Below, piece by piece: positions 33,861 to 41,990 of a DNA stretch of 64,000 bases. The DNA is from DAHUXT01 sp036273675 (GTDB taxonomy: Bacteria > Chloroflexota > Ktedonobacteria > Ktedonobacterales > JADMIN01), in contig DASUHD010000154.1 in NCBI GenBank assembly GCA_036273675.1, forward strand, positions 7,193 to 71,192, read 5' to 3'. Each line of letters begins with the position of its first letter. Position 1 is the stretch's first letter. The notes beneath the pieces were generated by a model that was not told the origin of the DNA, did not search any database, and saw only the letters and a list, made by a program, of their open reading frames with translations. The translations under genes and the position numbers were made by a program.

Positions 33861-35060
33861 GTGCATATCGTTGTTCTGGGTGGTGGTGGCGCGATGGGGC
33901 GCATCACTGTGCGCGCGCTCGCCGAAGACGCGCGAGTGAAACAGGTGACGGTGGCCGATCTGAGCGAGGCGACGGCGCAAAAGACGATAGACTGGCTGGA
34001 GCAGGGCCGCGAGAAGGCAGTAGCGACGGCTTGTGATGTGCGCGACGCCGACGGGCTGGCGAAGCTGCTCGGCGGGGCTGATGTCGTCCTCAACGCCACC
34101 GATTACCCCTTCAACCTCGATGTGATGCGGGCCGCGCTCGCCGCGAGGATTCCCTATGCCGACCTTGGTGGCCTCTTCCACATGACGCGCAAGCAGTACG
34201 AGCTGCATGGCTCGTTTGCTGAGGCGGGGCTGACGGCGGTGCTGGGCATCGGCAGCACACCCGGCATCACCAACGTTCTGGCGCGGGTGGCCGCCGATCA
34301 GCTCGATACGGTCGAGCGGCTGGATGTGCGCATTGGCTCCGCCGATCTGCGCAGCGGCGATATTCCCTTCGCGCCGCCCTACTCGATTCGCACCATCCTC
34401 GATGAGTGCTCGCTCGAACCGATGGTTTTTGCCGATGGCGAGACACACGCCGTCGCGCCGCTCACTGGCCAGGAGGCCATCGTCTTCCCCGCGCCCGTCG
34501 GCCAGATGACCGCGATGTACACGCTGCATTCGGAGGTGGCGCTTTTCCCCGTCTCCTTCGGCGAGCGCGGCCTGAAATCCGCATCGTTCAAAATTGCCTT
34601 CCCGCCGGAGTTTCTCGATCAGCTTCGCCTGCTGGTGGATCTCGGCGTCGCCAACACAACTCCACTGGCCGTCCGTGGCGCGCGCAAGGGGCAGACGGTT
34701 CAGGTGGCCCCGCGCGAGGTGCTGGTGGCGCTCTTGCAGCAACGCGCCAGTACATTGCCCGCGGGCGAGCCGAACGATTGCGACGTCTTGCGGGTAGTGG
34801 CCGCGGGCAGGCGGGGCAATGTACCAATAGAGTTGACCGAGGAGATGGTTGTGTTACCCTACAAGCCGTGGAGCATCGGCGCCGGTGATCTGGATACGGG
34901 CGTGCCGCTGGCCATCGCCGGTATCTTGCTGGCGAGCGGCGATGCACGGCTGCCAGGCACGCACGGCGCTGAGCGGGTCTTTGATCCGGCGGCGTTTCTG
35001 CGCGAGTTGGCGCGCTATGGCATGCATGCGCATGAGACGCTGACCCGGGCGATCAGCTAG
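33861..35060 (+). CDS. Saccharopine dehydrogenase-like NAD(P)-dependent oxidoreductase
   Basis: The protein is 399 aa from a GTG at 33861 with GAGGGAG upstream. The N-terminal Rossmann fold has IVVLGGGGAMGR, VTVADLSEA and a DVVLNATDYPFNLDVMRAAL stretch. The C-terminal half has the saccharopine-dehydrogenase-type domain (YADLGGLFHMTRKQYELH, IGSTPGITNVLARV). The family includes lysine-pathway saccharopine reductases and carboxynorspermidine or homospermidine-related enzymes. Between an aminotransferase and an aldehyde dehydrogenase, a role in lysine or polyamine metabolism is plausible but not proven. Confidence 0.88.
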   Translation: MHIVVLGGGGAMGRITVRALAEDARVKQVTVADLSEATAQKTIDWLEQGREKAVATACDVRDADGLAKLLGGADVVLNATDYPFNLDVMRAALAARIPYADLGGLFHMTRKQYELHGSFAEAGLTAVLGIGSTPGITNVLARVAADQLDTVERLDVRIGSADLRSGDIPFAPPYSIRTILDECSLEPMVFADGETHAVAPLTGQEAIVFPAPVGQMTAMYTLHSEVALFPVSFGERGLKSASFKIAFPPEFLDQLRLLVDLGVANTTPLAVRGARKGQTVQVAPREVLVALLQQRASTLPAGEPNDCDVLRVVAAGRRGNVPIELTEEMVVLPYKPWSIGAGDLDTGVPLAIAGILLASGDARLPGTHGAERVFDPAAFLRELARYGMHAHETLTRAIS

Positions 35061-35091
35061 ACGCTGAGGATTCAGGGAAGGCAGGGACGAG

Positions 35092-35322
35092 ATGCGCGTG
35101 GTGCGCCAAATTCTGGTTGGACTCGGACTTATCGTGATGGGTGTGGGTGGCGTCGTCCTGGTGCAGGGAATCGTCATCTTGACTGGGAGCCAGTCGGCAA
35201 TGGTCGAGGCCGTTGCCATCACCATCCTGGGCGCGCTGCTGCTGTTTGGTGGCGTCGTGCTGCTCGTCAAGGGCATCCGCAGGCGCGCGGTCGTTCCGGG
35301 CAATGTTGGGGCGGAGGCATAA
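35092..35322 (+). CDS. Small two-helix membrane protein
   Basis: This 76-aa protein has two hydrophobic segments: ILVGLGLIVMGVGGVVLVQGIVILTG and AVAITILGALLLFGGVVLLVKG. A basic tail (IRRRAVV) follows. The ATG at 35092 has a GGCAGGGACG ribosome site. No family is recognised. It lies 31 bp after the saccharopine-dehydrogenase-like gene and 39 bp before the aldehyde dehydrogenase, so it is probably in the same operon. Confidence 0.7.
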   Translation: MRVVRQILVGLGLIVMGVGGVVLVQGIVILTGSQSAMVEAVAITILGALLLFGGVVLLVKGIRRRAVVPGNVGAEA

Positions 35323-35361
35323 CGGGCGAGGATTCATATCCAAATTGGAGGAGCGCCACAT

Positions 35362-36828
35362 ATGCGCGAGATGTGGATCAATGGCGCATTGCGGGCAGGC
35401 GCCAGCGGGCAGACGATCCCGGTGCAGGATCCCGCCACCGAGGAAATTGTCGATCATGTGCCAGCGGGCAATGCCGAGGATGTGCGCGCGGCGGTTGACG
35501 CGGCGAGCGCGGCGTTCCGCGAGTGGCGTCGGCTGGCGGCTGGCGAGCGCGCCGAGATGCTGCATGAGGTTGCGGCGAAGCTGACCGCCAAAACCGAAGA
35601 GCTAGCCACATTGCTCACGCGCGAAGGTGGCAAGCCGCTGGTCGAGAACCGCGACGAGATGAGCTGGTCGGCGGCGTGCTTCCGCTACTATGCCGAACTG
35701 GGCCGCAACACGCGCGGGCGCGTCATTCCCTCGATTGAGCCGTCGCAGCTGGCGCTGGTGCTCAAGGAGCCGTATGGCGTCGTCGGCGCCATCGTGCCGT
35801 GGAACTACCCGATTCTGCTGATGGCCTGGAAGGTCGCTCCCGCGCTGGCCGCTGGCAACACCGTCGTCATCAAGCCGAGCGAGATGACGCCACTCTCCAC
35901 GCTGGCGCTGGCCGAGGTGTTTGACCACTTGCCGCCGGGCGTCGTCAATATCGTCACGGGCTATGGGAAAGAGGCGGGCGAGCCACTGGTGCTCGATCCG
36001 CGCGTGCGGGTCATCGCCTTCACCGGCAGTCTGGAGACCGGCAGGCACATCGCCCGCATCGCCGCCGACCAGATCAAGAAGCTCCATCTGGAGTTGGGCG
36101 GCAAAGACGCGTTCATCGTCGCCGAAGACGCCGATCTCGATATTGCTGTGCCTGGCGTCGCCTGGGCGGCGCTGCTCAACACGGGCCAGGTCTGTACTTC
36201 CACCGAGCGCGTCTACGTCCACGAGAGGATCGCGCCGCGCTTCATCGAGCGCATCGTGGAGTACGCGCGCGGGCTGCGGCTTGGCTCTGGACTGAACCCA
36301 GAGACCGATGTCGGCCCGATGATCGGCGCGCAGTATCGCGCGAAGGTCGAGGCGCATGTCGAAGACGCGCGCTCGCGTGGCGCGCGCATCCTGGCGGGTG
36401 GGCAACGGCCAGCGGGGCAGCCGCGCGGCTTCTTCTACGAGCCGACGGTGCTGACGGGCGTTGACCATTCGATGCGGATTATGCGCGAGGAGACCTTCGG
36501 CCCGACCATCCCCATCATGACCTATCGCCACTTCGATGAGGCGATACAACTGGCCAACGACAGCCCCTTTGGCCTGGGCGCGAACCTCTATACCCACGAC
36601 GCCCGCAAGGTGAAGCAGTTTTACGAGGAGGTGCAGGCAGGCACGCTCTGGGTCAACGATCCGCTCACCGATAACGACGCGGGTCCGTTCGGTGGCATGA
36701 AGATGAGCGGCAACGGGCGCGAACTGGGCGAGGAGGGTCTCGACGAGTTTCGTGAAACCAAGCACCTTCACTGGGATTTTGAGGGCGGCGCGAAGTCGTG
36801 GTGGTATCCCTATGGCCGCAACGGGTAG
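35362..36828 (+). CDS. Aldehyde dehydrogenase (aminobutyraldehyde/betaine-aldehyde type)
   Basis: This 488-aa protein belongs to the NAD(P)-dependent ALDH superfamily. It has PWNYPILLMAWKVAPALAAGNTVVIKPSE, FTGSLETGRHI, Glu about 244 in LELGGKDA, and the nucleophile Cys278 in NTGQVCTSTERVYV. EETFGPTIPIM completes the set. It would oxidise the aldehyde formed by the aminotransferase (for example 4-aminobutanal to GABA). GGAGGAG precedes the ATG. The coding strand continues toward the ABC transporter genes, after a 331-bp gap. Confidence 0.95.
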   Translation: MREMWINGALRAGASGQTIPVQDPATEEIVDHVPAGNAEDVRAAVDAASAAFREWRRLAAGERAEMLHEVAAKLTAKTEELATLLTREGGKPLVENRDEMSWSAACFRYYAELGRNTRGRVIPSIEPSQLALVLKEPYGVVGAIVPWNYPILLMAWKVAPALAAGNTVVIKPSEMTPLSTLALAEVFDHLPPGVVNIVTGYGKEAGEPLVLDPRVRVIAFTGSLETGRHIARIAADQIKKLHLELGGKDAFIVAEDADLDIAVPGVAWAALLNTGQVCTSTERVYVHERIAPRFIERIVEYARGLRLGSGLNPETDVGPMIGAQYRAKVEAHVEDARSRGARILAGGQRPAGQPRGFFYEPTVLTGVDHSMRIMREETFGPTIPIMTYRHFDEAIQLANDSPFGLGANLYTHDARKVKQFYEEVQAGTLWVNDPLTDNDAGPFGGMKMSGNGRELGEEGLDEFRETKHLHWDFEGGAKSWWYPYGRNG

Positions 36829-37159
36829 CGCTGGTTGGCGAGGCGACCGGGCAGCACGGAATATATCACCATAAGATGAGAGTGGCTAAGGGAATTCATA
36901 CAAATTGGCCAACGGAAACTAGCGCACCATACAGGTGATGCGAGTATACTAGTGCAACCAGATGCACGCGACGGGCTGTCTCGCAACTGCGCGGCGGCTG
37001 TGAGTGATGAGGCGCTTCGAGCGTACATTAGGTACAGCGCGTTCTCGACCAACACGCACACATCCGCCTAGACAACGCGGAGGTCGCATGGCTTTCGCGT
37101 TTTTGTGCTGTGATGTCGTGCTCTGAGCACCAGGCCCATTCCAGTTTTTGGAGGACCGC
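36829..37159 (+). other. Leader region before the amino-acid ABC transporter
   Basis: These 331 bp lie between the ALDH and ABC ATPase genes. A -10-like TATACT (36945-36950) suggests transcription starts near 36957, leaving a 200-nt leader. The leader is GC-rich with several possible hairpins, but no known riboswitch motif is visible. The GGAGG at 37150 is the ribosome site of the ATPase. Confidence 0.45.
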
Positions 37160-37975
37160 ATGGCCAACGCAGAATGGCAGTCCCCCCCACTTGCATCGCA
37201 ATCCAGTGCGCCGCCCGTCCCATCCCAGGGCGCTCTGATGATCGACGTGCGCAAGCTCAACAAGTTTTTTGGTGAGCGCCATATCCTCAAGGAGATCGAT
37301 TTTTCGGTCCGGCGCGGCGAATGCGTCGCTATCATCGGGCCAAGTGGCTCTGGCAAAAGCACGCTCATCCGCTGTATCAATTACCTCGAAACGCCTACCA
37401 CTGGCGAGATCATCATTGATGGCAAAACGCTTCACGGCGAACTCTCACACCGGGAACTTAGCGAAATCCGCCGCGAACTGGGTATGGTCTTCTACAACTT
37501 CAACCTCTTTCCCCATAAAACCGTGATGGACAACATCACGCTTGCCCCTATCCAGGTACGCAAGATCCCCAAAGCCGACGCTCAGGAAACCGCCCGCGGG
37601 CTGTTGGCGAAGGTGGGTCTGGCGGATAAAGAGGACTCGTATCCAGGGCAGCTCTCAGGGGGCCAGAAGCAGCGCGTGGCGATTGCGCGCGCGCTGGCGA
37701 TGAACCCGAAGGCGCTGCTCTTTGATGAGCCGACTTCGGCGCTGGATCCGGAGTTGGTGAGTGAGGTGTTGCGCGTCATGCGCGAGCTGGCTGAAGAAGG
37801 GCGCACGATGGTGGTGGTAACCCATGAAATGGGCTTCGCGCGCTCGGTGGCGGATCGTGTCGTCTTTATCGATCAGGGTCGCATCGTGGAGCAGGGCGAT
37901 CCCGAGCAGGTGTTTGCCCATCCGCAACATGATCGTACCCGTAGCTTCCTCGATCGCGTACTTCATCCAGTGTAG
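37160..37975 (+). CDS. Polar amino-acid ABC transporter, ATP-binding subunit (GlnQ/HisP-like)
   Basis: This 271-aa ATPase starts at ATG 37160 (GGAGG 5 bases upstream); an ATG at 37148 has none. Walker A is GPSGSGKST near residue 60, the Q-loop is in MVFYNFNLFPHKT, the signature is LSGGQKQRVAIARALA, Walker B is LLFDEPTSALDPE and the switch is VTHEMGFA. About 30 N-terminal residues are low-complexity. It is the first of four genes encoding a complete importer. Confidence 0.96.
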   Translation: MANAEWQSPPLASQSSAPPVPSQGALMIDVRKLNKFFGERHILKEIDFSVRRGECVAIIGPSGSGKSTLIRCINYLETPTTGEIIIDGKTLHGELSHRELSEIRRELGMVFYNFNLFPHKTVMDNITLAPIQVRKIPKADAQETARGLLAKVGLADKEDSYPGQLSGGQKQRVAIARALAMNPKALLFDEPTSALDPELVSEVLRVMRELAEEGRTMVVVTHEMGFARSVADRVVFIDQGRIVEQGDPEQVFAHPQHDRTRSFLDRVLHPV

Positions 37976-38113
37976 GGCTGTAGCGCGTAAACCGAGTTGG
38001 GAGCAATGTACTGCCATCGAAGGCATTGATGGCGCCAGATGTCGCGGCGCCTCAAGCGAGGTGAGGGATCAGGACTTCGGACTTCATATTGTTTGTAGAG
38101 AGGTGAGTCGAAG

Positions 38114-39112
38114 ATGACAGGTACAGGCACAGGTAGACGCTCATGGCTGGCGCGCGCCTCAGTGGTCATGATGAGCGCGACGCTTCTGGTGTTGAGCGCG
38201 TGTGGCGCGGGCAACGCCAGCACGCCAAAGACAACACCAGGCACGACACCGATTGGGAACGCGGGAACCCTCATTCCCGGCGTCATCAAGTGGGGTGAAG
38301 ACTCCACCGGTGGCATGCCCTATATCGCGCCGAAAGACGCGAACAATCCTAATGCGGCGGACTACGGCTTCGAGGTAGACATCGCCACGGCGATGGCTAA
38401 GCTGATGAATGTCACCCAGCAGCCGACCCAGATCACGTGGTCCGACTGGCCCCAAGGTCTCTCCACCCACCAGTTCGACTTCTTCATGAACGGACTGGAG
38501 ATCACGCCGGAGAATGCGAAGACGGCCAAGTTCAGCATCCCGTACTATGTCTACACGCAGTCCATCGTGGTCCTGTCGAGCAACACGACGATCAACAGCT
38601 TTGACGACCTGGCGGGCAAGACGGTTGAGACCGGCACCGACTACAAGGCCCAGTTCATCATGGAGGACTATAACGCCGCCCATCCCAACAAGAAGATCAA
38701 CATCGTCACCACCGACACGCCGACGCCGTTCGCCGACCTGGACTCGCACCGCGTTGACGCCGAGTTCCTCGATACGCCCATCGCCAAGTGGTACGGCGCG
38801 AACGATCCCAGCGGCAAGTACAAGACCGTTGGCGGCGACCTGAACCCCGGCTACTATGGCATCGCGTTCGATCCGGCTGGCCCGAACACCGCGACGCTGC
38901 TGGCCGAGGTCAACCAGGCTATCGCCAAGATGTACACCGATGGCACGCTACAGAAGATCTACCAGGATGGCGGCGCCTATAATGCCAAGGCCGATGGTAG
39001 CCCGATCTTCGTGAAGTACGACATGTGGAACTCGTTCGACGCCTGCATCGGCAACTTCCTGCCGACCAACCCAACCAATATGGCGGGTTGCCCGACGCTA
39101 CCGCCAAGCTAG
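38114..39112 (+). CDS. Amino-acid ABC transporter substrate-binding lipoprotein
   Basis: This 332-aa protein starts at ATG 38114 (GAGGTGAG upstream). The lipoprotein signal (SVVMMSATLLVLSAC) places the lipidated Cys near residue 34. The mature part is an SBP_bac_3 domain: DYGFEVDIATAMAKLM, QITWSDWPQGLSTHQFDFFMNGLEIT, and the ligand-side TVETGTDYKAQFIMED. The ending AYNAKADGS is family-like. It delivers a polar amino acid or amine to the two permeases that follow. The neighbouring catabolic genes suggest a lysine, ornithine or polyamine-type ligand, but the sequence does not prove it. Confidence 0.93.
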   Translation: MTGTGTGRRSWLARASVVMMSATLLVLSACGAGNASTPKTTPGTTPIGNAGTLIPGVIKWGEDSTGGMPYIAPKDANNPNAADYGFEVDIATAMAKLMNVTQQPTQITWSDWPQGLSTHQFDFFMNGLEITPENAKTAKFSIPYYVYTQSIVVLSSNTTINSFDDLAGKTVETGTDYKAQFIMEDYNAAHPNKKINIVTTDTPTPFADLDSHRVDAEFLDTPIAKWYGANDPSGKYKTVGGDLNPGYYGIAFDPAGPNTATLLAEVNQAIAKMYTDGTLQKIYQDGGAYNAKADGSPIFVKYDMWNSFDACIGNFLPTNPTNMAGCPTLPPS

Positions 39113-39281
39113 GAGCGCTGAGATGTGGAGCTTGCCAGTCATGGCATGGCCCCACAAGCAAGCCTGACCGGGGCGGTTTCTCGCAAGCCGCTCCGGTCAT
39201 GTCGTATCTGTGATACGTGGCCGAATCGTAAGAGGGTGGCCAACGACAGCTTGGGGTTGGCGTGGGCGACCTCACCCCCCG

Positions 39282-39303
39282 CCCCTCTCCCACAGGAGAG
39301 GGG
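39282..39303. repeat. CCCCTCTCC hairpin element
   Basis: CCCCTCTCC (39282-39290), loop CACA, GGAGAGGGG (39295-39303) form a perfect 9-bp stem in the 220-bp gap between binding-protein and permease genes, immediately before the permease ribosome site. It may tune expression between the two genes. The sequence has the look of a dispersed intergenic palindrome, but no second copy is in this window. Confidence 0.65.
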
Positions 39304-39332
39304 GAGCCAGAGGCGAACGAGGCAAAAACGTG

Positions 39333-40475
39333 ATGCAGAAAATCCCCCCTCCAGTACGCTTTTTGGCGATTGTCGCCGTGCTGGTGATTGTCTTCGGCGC
39401 GTGCGGCTCGCTAACGGTGGGCGCGTTCGATAAAGTGCAGACTCACAATCCCGGTAGCCTGTTCGATCCGTCAACGCTCGTGGGCAATGTCTGGCACTTC
39501 GTGCAAGAGACCTTACGAGTCGTCACCACCGCCACTGACCGCAATGGCGTTCCCTTACGGAACTACTTCCTGTCGGGTCTGGCGTTGACCATAGAATTCT
39601 GCGCCATCTCAATGCCGCTGGCTATTGTGCTTGGTCTGGCGCTGGCGTTGATGTCGCGCGCGCGTAACCGCTGGCTGCGCGTTCCCGCGCGCGCCTATGT
39701 CGAGTTCTTTCGCAATACACCTCTGCTGGTACAGATGCTGGCGATTTACTGGGGATTGCTCTTCTTGCCACCCTGGCTCCTCAATCCAGGGACCGCTGGT
39801 GTGGCGACGCTGGTGTTGAACTATGCCGCCTATGAGTGCGAGAACCTTCGCGCTGGGCTGGCGGCGGTTGATCGCGGGCAGGGCGAGGCGGCTGAGTCGC
39901 TCGGCATGGGATTCTTCCAGAGCCTGCGCCACGTTGTGTTGCCGCAGACCATCTCAGTTGTGCTGCCACCCATACTCAACGACCTCATCTATATGTTCAA
40001 AGACTCCTCGATTTTGAGCCTGATAGCGATCAGTGAATTGACCAAACAGTCCACAGGGTTGGGACGCCAATTTCCAGATCACTACTGGGAATTCATCGCT
40101 ATTGGCGCGATCATTTACCTTCTGCTGAGTCTTCCGCTGGCGCGGGTTGCCCGCAGCGTCGAGGAACGATTGCGGTCGGTCAACTACGTTCCACGTATTG
40201 ACCCAATGGTGGCTGCGGTGTGGGTGTTGGTCGTCTCGTCAGTGATAGGGGTCATCGCTGGAGCGCTGGCCGATACATATTCCCAGAAATTCGGCGCGAT
40301 CACCCAGTGGATCTTCGGAGCTGGCCTGACACTGCTCCTCATGCTCATCGTTCTGGTTGTTCTTGGCGGTATTGTCAGTCTCCCGGGCAGTCTGCTGGGA
40401 TTTTTCAGACGCCCGAAACGACCCGATCAGCCCGATAAGCCGGACAGTGCGCCAGTCGCCGTAGCGGCCCAGTAG
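39333..40475 (+). CDS. Amino-acid ABC transporter permease 1
   Basis: This 380-aa protein starts at ATG 39333; a GTG at 39330 is also possible. A first helix (FLAIVAVLVIVFGACGSLTVG) is followed by a periplasmic-side loop of about 50 residues and then a His/Glu/Gln-type BPD_transp_1 permease (LALTIEFCAISMPLAIVLGLALALMS, EFFRNTPLLVQMLAIYWGL). The EAA loop is GQGEAAESLGMGFFQSLRHVVLPQ. Near the C-terminus, two more helices (AVWVLVVSSVIGVIAGAL, LTLLLMLIVLVVLGGIVSL) extend it beyond the typical 220-250 aa. It would pair with permease 2. Confidence 0.92.
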   Translation: MQKIPPPVRFLAIVAVLVIVFGACGSLTVGAFDKVQTHNPGSLFDPSTLVGNVWHFVQETLRVVTTATDRNGVPLRNYFLSGLALTIEFCAISMPLAIVLGLALALMSRARNRWLRVPARAYVEFFRNTPLLVQMLAIYWGLLFLPPWLLNPGTAGVATLVLNYAAYECENLRAGLAAVDRGQGEAAESLGMGFFQSLRHVVLPQTISVVLPPILNDLIYMFKDSSILSLIAISELTKQSTGLGRQFPDHYWEFIAIGAIIYLLLSLPLARVARSVEERLRSVNYVPRIDPMVAAVWVLVVSSVIGVIAGALADTYSQKFGAITQWIFGAGLTLLLMLIVLVVLGGIVSLPGSLLGFFRRPKRPDQPDKPDSAPVAVAAQ

Positions 40476-40493
40476 CGTGGAGGAATAGTAGCG

Positions 40494-41255
40494 ATGGATG
40501 CTCTCTGGAATACACTGGTCATCAAATTTCCCGACATCGTGACCGGCACGATTCTGACGCTCATCTTCTTTCTCGTCTGCGGCGTATTGGCGATGGTCAT
40601 TGCCATTCCCGCTGGTCTGGGACGCCTCTCGCGTTTCACTGTCATTCGCGCGGTGAGCACGTTCTATGTGGAGACGATTCGTGGAACGCCGCTGCTGTTT
40701 CAGCTGCTGGTCTGGTCATTCGGCGTGCAGATTGTGGTGGTCAGTCTCTTCGGGTTCTCCGCTGACCAGTTCATCTTTCAGATACTGACCAATCTGAACT
40801 CGAACAATCTTTATCCGAAGGATATCTCCCTCGCCCCCATCTTTTTTGGCATGATTGGGCTGGGCGTCAACTATGGCGCGTACATGGCCGAGGTCATTCG
40901 GGCTGGCGTGCAGTCGGTGGAGCATGGACAGACGGAGGCGGCGCTCTCGCTTGGGTTGAGTCGCGCTCAGACCACACGTTTCATTATTCTGCCACAGGCG
41001 CTGCGCATCATGATTCCGCCGTTGACCAACAACTTCATTACGTTGGTGCAGGATACCGCTTTCCTCCAGATATTGGGCGTCTATGAGTTGTCGCTGGTCA
41101 TACAGACGGCGGTGCAGGCGACAAGCAGCCCGATTGTCCGTTGGGGACTCTATGCGGTTGCGTTGGCCATCTACTTCGTTATCTGTTACAGCCTCGCGCT
41201 GATCTCACGCCGCGCCGAGCGCCGCACGCAGCGCACGATGGCCGGAGCGCATTAG
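40494..41255 (+). CDS. Amino-acid ABC transporter permease 2
   Basis: This 253-aa protein is of typical length. GGAGG precedes the ATG at 40494. It has GTILTLIFFLVCGVLAMVIAIPAGL, YVETIRGTPLLFQLLVWSFGVQ and the EAA loop HGQTEAALSLGLSRAQTTRFIILPQALR. It ends in a basic tail. It starts 18 bp after permease 1, so co-transcription is certain in practice. The four subunits complete an importer. Confidence 0.95.
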   Translation: MDALWNTLVIKFPDIVTGTILTLIFFLVCGVLAMVIAIPAGLGRLSRFTVIRAVSTFYVETIRGTPLLFQLLVWSFGVQIVVVSLFGFSADQFIFQILTNLNSNNLYPKDISLAPIFFGMIGLGVNYGAYMAEVIRAGVQSVEHGQTEAALSLGLSRAQTTRFIILPQALRIMIPPLTNNFITLVQDTAFLQILGVYELSLVIQTAVQATSSPIVRWGLYAVALAIYFVICYSLALISRRAERRTQRTMAGAH

Positions 41256-41281
41256 TCGGCGAATGACTGCCTTTTCCTCCT

Positions 41282-41319
41282 AACCCCTTCCCGTATCACG
41301 CAGGGGGTTTGTGTTGTAC
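41282..41319 (+). terminator. Weak terminator-like hairpin after the ABC operon
   Basis: AACCCC (41282-41287) can pair with GGGGTT (41314-41319), followed by TGTGTT. The loop is long (26 nt) and the T-run is interrupted, so this is a low-confidence call. Confidence 0.3.
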
Positions 41320-41321
41320 AG

Positions 41322-41364
41322 TGCAAACATCGCTGCAATTCATACTGCAACGAACTCTCTGCAA
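41322..41364 (+). promoter_or_regulatory. Array of four TGCAA motifs upstream of the sigma-Ada operon
   Basis: TGCAA occurs at 41322, 41334, 41346 and 41360, that is with 12, 12 and 14-bp spacing, just upstream of the ECF sigma gene. The even spacing suggests a binding array or a promoter recognised by the ECF sigma itself. Confidence 0.45.
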
Positions 41365-41411
41365 CCCATGTTCTCCTCTGTGTGAGACGCGTTCACGAGA
41401 GGATACCTACC

Positions 41412-41990
41412 GTGCCGGAAGAAGAACTGCTGTTGGCGCTGGCCGCCAATCCGGGGCAGGCGTTCGAGGCGATGGTGCTGTGCTGGCAGCAGCGCGTCTA
41501 CGCCTTCGCGCTGCGATTGACCGCCAGCCCGCAGGACGCCGAGGAAATTGCTCAGGATACGTTTGTGCGCGCGTGGCGTGCGCTCAGTCAATGGGAACCT
41601 GAGCGCATCCGCGCGATGCGCATGAAAGCGTGGCTCTATCAGATCGCGCTCAACGTCTTTCGCAATCGTGTAGCGCGCCGTTCGCTGAGCGTGATACCGC
41701 TGGATTCGCCCGACGGCAGGCCAGTCTTCGAGCCAGCCGACGACCGTCGCCTCCGGCCCGATATCGCCGCGGAATCCGCCGAGCTGGGGCGCCAGGTGGC
41801 TGCCTCGCTGACAGGGCTTCCGGCGCATATGCGCGTCGCCGTGGTGCTGCGCTACGTCGAAGGCTTCACCTACCGCGAGATTGCCGAGATGCTGGAGCAG
41901 CCCGAAGGCACTGTCAAGGCGCATGTGCATCGCGGCACGCGCCAGTTGCGCGATGCGTTGCAGAGAGAACGAGTTGAGGTCGCTATATGA
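41412..41990 (+). CDS. ECF-type RNA polymerase sigma factor
   Basis: The start is taken as GTG 41412 with GAGAGGA upstream (192 aa); a GTG at 41382 is an alternative. Region 2 is EAMVLCWQQRVYAFALRLTASPQDAEEIAQDTFVRAWRALSQW. Region 4 is LTGLPAHMRVAVVLRYVEGFTYREIAEMLEQPEGTVKAHVHRGTRQLRDAL. The linker between them holds a DSPDGRPVFEPADDR stretch. No anti-sigma gene follows; instead the stop codon overlaps the ATG of an MGMT-Ada fusion gene (ATGA), suggesting that the repair protein is the sensor or regulator. Confidence 0.95.
   Translation: MPEEELLLALAANPGQAFEAMVLCWQQRVYAFALRLTASPQDAEEIAQDTFVRAWRALSQWEPERIRAMRMKAWLYQIALNVFRNRVARRSLSVIPLDSPDGRPVFEPADDRRLRPDIAAESAELGRQVAASLTGLPAHMRVAVVLRYVEGFTYREIAEMLEQPEGTVKAHVHRGTRQLRDALQRERVEVAI

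Noticed and set aside
35602..36771. Reverse ORF of 389 codons opposite the aldehyde dehydrogenase
   Set aside because: Antisense shadow with Arg/His/Asp-rich composition and no motifs.
36957..37159. Lysine or glycine riboswitch before the ABC transporter
   Set aside because: No conserved core motifs of these classes could be found.
39282..39303. Rho-independent terminator between the binding-protein and permease genes
   Set aside because: The hairpin has no T-run and is followed directly by a ribosome site; it fits a dispersed palindrome better.
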